Below, piece after piece: positions 57,336 through 64,000 of a stretch of 64,000 bases of DNA. How positions within the stretch are numbered: position 1 is the stretch's first letter; each line of letters opens with the position of its first letter. The notes under the pieces are model-generated. The model worked only from the letters and a program-made list of their open reading frames with translations. It searched no databases and was not told where the DNA came from. The stretch covers positions 50,449,395 through 50,513,394 of the forward strand of contig CM046307.1 in NCBI GenBank assembly GCA_025267735.1, read 5' to 3'. This stretch comes from Mactra quadrangularis. Its lineage: Eukaryota; Mollusca; Bivalvia; Venerida; Mactridae. Made by a program: the position numbers and the translations under genes.

Positions 57336-59738
57336 ATTCTAATGGTAAAGTGTTTAAAACATGTTTTATAACAATAAAATGCTGTCATCTCTCTGAATAT
57401 AGCCTGACAAAATAAAGCCATTCAGCTGACCCTTATTTTAAACCCGAACGGGTTTCTCAGTCGGTAATGCTTCTGACTACGAGTATACGGTTCCTAGATT
57501 CGATTCCCATGCGGGACCTGCACAGCTTTGTGAAGTTTGGTCAGGCACTATTTTCTACGGTCATTCTTTCATTATTACTTATATTTCTATAAAATACCAC
57601 AACATTTTACTGCAAAGCACGAAAGAAAAGTTAAATTGCTTTCAATGAAAGGTGACTGGCCCAGTCTCGAATCAGAAGAAACAATGTAGATATTCTAACG
57701 ATGACGCCAGGGTGACGTCACATAAACATTTTAACCATGTGACTTCCAAGTAGAGAAATGATGCTGCATTATTATCCATTCGTAGTTGTTTATTGTATAA
57801 AATTACGTAAATTAACCGAAATCTATCAATCTATCAGTAACCACAATCATCCTCAGTGATTTCTTTTGTTTTTCTCTCATTTATTCGTTATCATTATGTT
57901 AATGTGAGGTACGTGTTAACATGTTTTTATAATTAACATGATATTAACATTAAACATGTCTTGTTATTATAAACATAAAACCAACAATGTACGTTCATCA
58001 ATGATTGATAGCTCATTGTAAAATTTGTAAAATATTTTATGTACCAAAACCCACTGTCTTTTTGTTGACTATTTTATATCATTTTAATTCGTGATAATAA
58101 TTTATACAATCATATTAAAGCCCCATTATCAAAAGTATGCCTAACACTGTTTTTGAACTGCAAAAAAGACATCTATATTTCAATGAAACAGATTTTTAAT
58201 TAAATGCAAATATTGCTTAAATATGTTTATGTTATTTATTGCATTTCAAAGTGAAGGTAGATCGAAACCGAAAGTAGAATTTGGTTGTCATTACTTAATA
58301 GCTTTGATCACAGTATGTTTAAGATGAAGTCTTGTTAAAGAACAAACTGTTCCAAATTATATAATTAAGCTCTAAAACTATTTAGGATTATGTATTTTGA
58401 ATATTAGCGTGTAAATGAATTGTGTGTGCTCTTATAAAAGTACACCACTTTTTTAAGAAATGGACTTCGTCAAACTTAGAAAGCAGAATGGTTTGAACAG
58501 CTTATTGTGTCTCTAATCTTATGAAAATGAACAACCTTTTCTATCATCCACAAATTACTAGCAAATGGATTAAAGTGTGAAAGAGAATAATTGTGTCTAT
58601 AAAATTAAATTTAACTTTAATTTATGCCAATTTTGAATGGTATATTCTCTGAGAATAATTTTACATGATACTAAATTTTCAAAGTATAAAATGTGAAAAA
58701 TAATTAATTAAAAGCAAAAACAACATAAAACCAACAAGAATTAACTCCCTTTTTCATTATATATCTATACAGTGTATCTAAATATATATTGATAATTATG
58801 CTCTCGGGTATGTAATTGGTTTTTCGTATAATTTATAAGTACAAGAATTACGATGCATATATCACGTGACATTTTATGACTAGTTAGAGTATTATGTTAC
58901 AAGATGAAGATATGTTTTAAAAACTTATATATTACAGTTCGTACAAAAAAACAAAACCCTGTTCCTGTAAACAATACAATAAAAAATCCACGATAGGGTA
59001 TGCTCAGGACGACAATAAAATATTTATAGTATTGATATTATTTTATGAGTGTCATGTTGGTGTATTGGTAACGTGTTTTACCTTTACAAGCATGATTGAC
59101 TTAGGGTATGGTGTTTTTTTTCAATACTTCGCTACCTTCGGAATGAATTAGTTTATTTTAATGTTTACACACATGTAATGTTATTTTGTACGAGCTACAG
59201 ATGATTTTGTTTACTGTCGGAACACAACTTATTAGCTCACGTTTACTATGCTATACATAATTTGTACCCAACCTAAAACAAATCTTCTGGTATCTTGTAT
59301 TCTTACATAAAAAACCAAATTTACATAAGTACATTATACATGTTCTATATGCATGTATGTAATCAAACAATGCATAATTATACATGTAAATGTACAAGGT
59401 CAATAGGTCATTATTTCTCACATATGAGTAATATAATCATGTTATGTAATACTACAACATGTCCAACATGCTCTTATGTCTCATTGTATGCTTTGAACTT
59501 GTATTTTATTATATTGACAAGCAAGTATATGAGATGTTTTAACCACTAAAATCTTATATAATTGTATGACTGTGTCTAGTGCATGTACAGATACATCTGT
59601 GGTTAACAGACACGGGACATACCTTAGAGACACAATATTATATCGTGTTTTATTTTACTGTATGATCTGTGTAGTCATGTGTCGGCTAAACATAGATAGA
59701 ACATAAGACAAAAAGTCAAGTTTGTGGTAATAATTATA
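57336..59738. other. No gene seen; SINE D fragment and dispersed repeat copy
   Basis: A family D-like head with B-box TAGATTCGATTCCC and a short body lies at about 57440-57600. Copy 2 of the dispersed repeat first seen at 14930-15360 lies at 58118-58480. The rest is AT-rich. FKBP exon 1 may lie in or beyond this region but no exon with a matching phase 1 donor was found. Confidence 0.45.
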
Positions 59739-60115
59739 CACTGCCTTCCAAAAGTTTCTTCACAGTACAATTAATTAAATTACTACGATTTCAAAATTCA
59801 AGTTTGAAGAATTAATGCATTCTTGTTTATTTAATTCATTATTCATGCAATGAAAATGGATTTTCTATTGGTACATTTTACTGAGTTGCTGCTAAAATTA
59901 TCTATCAGCCTCCGAAACTATGGTCAATGAATCTCAACGAACCAATATCACGTTTGAGATGATTTTGTTATTCCACATCCCTAAAACAAATCTACTGATT
60001 AGAAGAATCAAAATTGAAAATCATTTAACAATAAACTGTTTTTCTCTCAACTTTTTGAAATTCTATTTGGTACAATATAAAATGTGAATATGCGAAGGAA
60101 CTTTTGGAGGCAGTG
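59739..60115. mobile_element. MITE with CACTGCCT-type inverted ends (377 bp)
   Basis: CACTGCCTTCCAAAAGTTTCTTC at the left pairs with the inverse GAAGGAACTTTTGGAGGCAGTG at the right. TA precedes the left end, which suggests a Tc1/mariner-type origin, but a clean TA is not seen on the right. It is AT-rich inside, with no transposase. Confidence 0.7.
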
Positions 60116-63100
60116 AAGATCTTGCCTGCTTAAGCTTCGAATGGCTCAAGCTATTAGTATTGAATTCAAATTGTCACTGACTCAGGTTTGAATGAAACCA
60201 CTTGGGCTGTGTCATGTTTTACATCAAATAAACTCATATAGTTTGGGTTGTACATTTAACATGTTTCAATACAATATCACAGACCATGCGACCCATCATA
60301 TAAACGAAAATATATCGTTATGTTTATCATATTTCATTTTACCACGTCCATTGTTGCACTTTCTTTCAGAAGCTATTATATTTACAAGATATTGTAACGT
60401 TTACACATTGGCCTGCGAATAATACACAAATGAATGTAACTAGGTGGCTTATAGGTCCATAAAGCCGGGTACTTTAAATTTATCCTCACAACAAAAACTT
60501 GTTTTACTTTATTCAGCATCTGCTGCAAGACATAGATCTTTACTGTAGGCTTTGTTGCGATTGATATGTCTTGTAATTTTATTTCAGAAATTGAAGAATT
60601 ATACCTAAATAAACCTTTGTTAAAGACATGACACATAAAATAGAAGAGGGAGAACGTTATCCCATCAAATAGTGACAGTAAAAAATTATGAAAGAAAGAC
60701 ATATTAAGAGGGCCGTTTGTTGTGTTATATTGACCAAAATCGATCACACAAAGTCACTTGGTATAGACACCGTATGTTGAGCTTAACCGTCAAATTTTTC
60801 AGATCAAATAAAAGTGAATATACATGTATTCTATATACATGCAGCTCTAGAAAAAAACTGCCAAAATACTACTTTTAGCCCAAAAGCCCCCATGCTAGAC
60901 GTGACTCATAAAACCCCTATAAATTATATATAATTAGAGGTAATTATGAGGTTGATCCGACATCAATGATAATTAAATGATGTCAGTTTTATTATAATAT
61001 ATATGACTATATATATATAATTATTATTGTAATATAATATATATTGTATTCATTCATAATTTGCTCTTACTTTTTATTTCCTGGTTTGTCTCAACAATGT
61101 GATGCTTAGTATTATATTATTATATTTTATCTTTTGTTGGGTTTTACGCCAAAGCAATACAATGTATAAGGTTGTAAAACGACTGTCAGTTAACCTACTT
61201 AACATTCCTGGAAATGCTAAATCTTTGTATTTAGCTGTGATCCACTTACTAGACGCATACTTCAACTATTGCTCAAGGTATTTTGCCTATTTTGATATAG
61301 ATAAGGTTTATAAGGTTTAGTACATATAATTTCTTAGGCTGATAAGCCCAAAAGAAAGCAAGACATATACATATTTACATGTTACAAAACAAACATAAAA
61401 GACGTACAATATGAAAACATGGAAAGGTACATACATAAACATGTGTATGGTACCATATTTAAACGATGGACGCACACAAAATAATTTATCATAAGGAAAA
61501 TACGTTTCCGCGTGTTGGCGTTATACCACATTAGCACTAGCTATTTTTAGTGTGTATCTCTCAATGCGAAATAGAAAAAGACAGTTATATTGGTGAATCT
61601 TTAGAAATAAGATTTTGACAATTCTGTAGTTTGGGTGATATTGATGCAGAGAGTCATTTCTTATTAAACTGAGATTGTCGCAATGTCATGGCAATAAAAA
61701 GACGAACTTTGTACTTCACATATATGCATATGTATTTTATCTCATCAATGTCATTTTAATCAAACATTACGCACTTACTTATTGCTCAAACATGAAAGCT
61801 ACTCATTTAGAGATTTTAAATTACCAGTTAGTTTCTGTAAGTGCACAGCGGACCTCATTTAACCAAGTGTCTGCTAAAACTGTCCTCGTACATAGAGGAA
61901 AATGTGCAATGACTCTTTAATTGGTCGAGAAACATTTGAATTTAATAGTCAATCCTTAGAAAGTAGTGATTTTGCTTGTAATTTGTCTTTAATTGTTTTT
62001 TGTTTATTTATTAGTTTAAAGTCGAGTGATTAGACCACAAGATAGGATCAATCGGTTGTAAACAAAACAGTTTTATACGATGTTTTGTATACTAGGCACA
62101 TTAACGTCAGATGTGCACGTGTTCCAACCAATTTATTGACTTTTCTTAATTAATAAATAAAAGCTTTAAAGTAAATCACTGAATTAGATAATTACATCAA
62201 TCTTTTTTCTTTGGGTTTCTTTTTCCTGAGTCTAGACACAATGGCATGGTTCAATGTTTTTAATTTTTTGTTGTCAAATAAGAGAGAACACATTCTTATG
62301 TTCTCAGAGAATTTTATCCTGAACAGAAAACCACAGGAGATAACCAACCATTGGCGATGGCAAAAATAATTTGGCAAATAAGATATTGCCCTGATATGAA
62401 TTACTATGGTAGGTACTTTTCAAAATTTTACTCAATTTGGACTAAAAATCAATCTTTTAAGGACGAAGAGTCACATAACATGCTCTGCACACAATACATC
62501 TTTATCATGGAGCGGACGGACCCTCATTAAAATTAAACAAAACTAAAGAGGATTGTATGGGTGTTACGTCACATCAGCACTATGCTGGTATTATAGTTTG
62601 CGGACGATAAGTAACCGATTGTTATAATCAATACTGTTGTTATAGACAAATACATCAAGGTTGTAAAATTATATTCAATCACTACTTTTATATTCCATTA
62701 GCTATTTAAGGCAAGGTCGGATGGTAAAAACACATGTTTATCTCAATCTTGTTTTGTTTTTGATTAATTGCTTATAAACAAAAAGCAAGGTATCGCCCCG
62801 TTTACACTAAAATTCCTTATACCACCAAGAAAATGAATGATATTATAAATTGAATTTGTCATTTATTTTTATAGATTGTATGAATAAAGAGAGAAGTATT
62901 CAACACCCTTCCAACATTTTCTAACAAATAAAACCTGTATGATGTATTGGTATTACTTGTATAATTGAAAATGATTATAGCATAACATGCAGGGACGTAT
63001 CCAACATTTCTCCCCATGGCATTCAACTAAAAATCTCAAAGTTAGAGTCGGACACAAAAATTATTATTTTGTAGAGGCAATTGGGTATACATGTATTTAC

Positions 63101-63412
63101 ACCTTCTGCAGTCTGTCTGTGGAAGCCTGCTTTTGTGTTTTATAGTTAATAGGCAAAAGTCAGCAAAGTTAGTGGTTGGATGGGTGACCACAGAGAACTG
63201 AACAGTTTATTACAGGGCTTTAGCATTTACTCAACACCCAAATAAATAGAGATAGCCTTTGTAGTGTAGCTACAACTTTAATTCCGTTTTAATTGTTGTT
63301 TGTTGTACATGTATATAATTTGATCATTCTGATGTTAAATTTCTCCCCCACCCACCCATTTAAACCGCCATTCAAAATAAAACTATCGGCGCGTCCTGGA
63401 ATTTTAGACTTA
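60116..63412. other. No gene seen
   Basis: AT-rich sequence. A family D SINE body fragment on minus lies at about 61135-61260 (GTTAACCTACTTAACATTCCTGG and TAAATCTTTGTATTTAGCTG). An AT-rich microsatellite-like stretch lies at 60990-61050. Open frames up to 121 codons show no domain or splice support. Confidence 0.4.
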
Positions 63413-63547
63413 TGGCGAGTTTCCTAAGCTAGCCTTTTGTGCCCCGGTACCCTTTTTACACCTAAAGAAATAGGTAGGTGATATCACATTAAGGGTACCA
63501 GCGGGCAAAGCGCTAGCTAACAATATGCTTTTAAAAGAGACTCGCCC
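63413..63547. repeat. Imperfect foldback element
   Basis: GGCGAGTTTCC at the left pairs with AGACTCGCC at the right. Inside, AGCTAGCC...CGGTACCCTT pairs with AAGGGTACC...GCGCTAGCT. It is G+C-richer than its surroundings and non-coding, probably a MITE. Confidence 0.6.
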
Positions 63548-64000
63548 TTATTCACATGGGAGTGATTAATAACCACTGTTGTGACTCTACTGGGAGGTTT
63601 AAAACAATGATCAATACACTACATAGTGGTTCACACCTCATACTACGTACATGTATATACTGGTCAGTTGTCATTATTAAATATATCCAACATACATCAT
63701 GTCCGTGTTATAGATCCCTAAAGGGGTTTTAACTAATTATCTGATCACTAAATGTGAGTAAACGTCTGCTCAGGTGACAATTATAATCAATCAAAATGTC
63801 CGAACATTACCAAATATGTGTCTATACATACTTGTCGTATACTTCAATAGAAACAATTAGTATATATAAAATATAATATAAAGTAATTATATTACATGTA
63901 TATTGTATATAAATAATAATACATAAATAATAATGATATATTGATATAGATAATACAAAAATATATACAGAATATTCGCCGACCTTATACTCTTTATTTC
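63548..64000. other. No gene seen; AT-rich end of window
   Basis: No exon or mobile-element end was recognised. The last 150 bp are almost pure A/T (TATATAAATAATAATAC type). Confidence 0.4.

Noticed and set aside
60382..60747. 121-codon minus-strand frame as a gene
   Set aside because: AT-rich, with no recognisable domain, start context or neighbouring exons.

Overview
This is eukaryotic, AT-rich, intron-rich DNA, most likely from a lophotrochozoan and probably a bivalve mollusc. The reasons are small exons in long introns, many tRNA-headed SINEs, frequent TACATGTA-type strings, and neuropeptide-receptor and FKBP sequences of animal type. The species cannot be fixed from the sequence. There is no bacterial or viral gene organisation and no CRISPR array.

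Four protein genes can be assembled exon by exon, with splice phases that agree at every junction. (1) 10215-28447, plus strand: a nine-exon class A peptide GPCR of 494 residues with a signal-peptide exon and all seven TM segments. (2) 33229-36693, minus strand: a three-exon, 236-residue secreted Cys-containing protein of unknown function. (3) 42460-49555, plus strand: an eight-exon, about 360-residue protein with an N-terminal CH-like fold region and a C-terminal coiled coil, tentatively CEP95-like. (4) 51547-57014, minus strand, 5' end missing: an FKBP prolyl isomerase domain fused to a Gly/Ser/Met/Pro-rich tail of about 700 residues. Its third visible intron has the full signature of a U12-type AT-AC intron.

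The rest is dominated by mobile elements: at least four tRNA-derived SINE families (about 20 copies); a Mutator-like MITE family with 9-bp target duplications, whose copies range from 54 to 400 bp; a 1.64-kb hAT-type element with an 8-bp target duplication; two short elements with G/C tracts and 5-bp duplications; several foldback hairpins; and three minisatellites. At 6377-8298 a Gypsy-type LTR retrotransposon fragment is rearranged head to head (gag on plus, zinc knuckle/protease/RT on minus) between 71-bp inverted termini. It is flanked by a 5-bp target duplication and sits inside a SINE, so it moved as a unit in this rearranged form.

Layout: 1-4.4 kb, no recognisable gene; 4.4-8.9 kb, transposon cluster; 10.2-28.4 kb, GPCR; 29.3-33.2 kb, repeats; 33.2-36.7 kb, secreted-protein gene; 36.7-42.4 kb, intergenic with a 21-bp minisatellite; 42.5-49.6 kb, coiled-coil gene; 50-51.3 kb, MITE and SINEs; 51.5-57 kb, FKBP gene; 57-64 kb, repeats and probably FKBP intron 1 or intergenic DNA. 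The four genes show no functional clustering. Recurrent themes are tandem duplications that copy a splice-donor border (in genes 1 and 3) and MITEs touching gene ends (genes 2 and 3).
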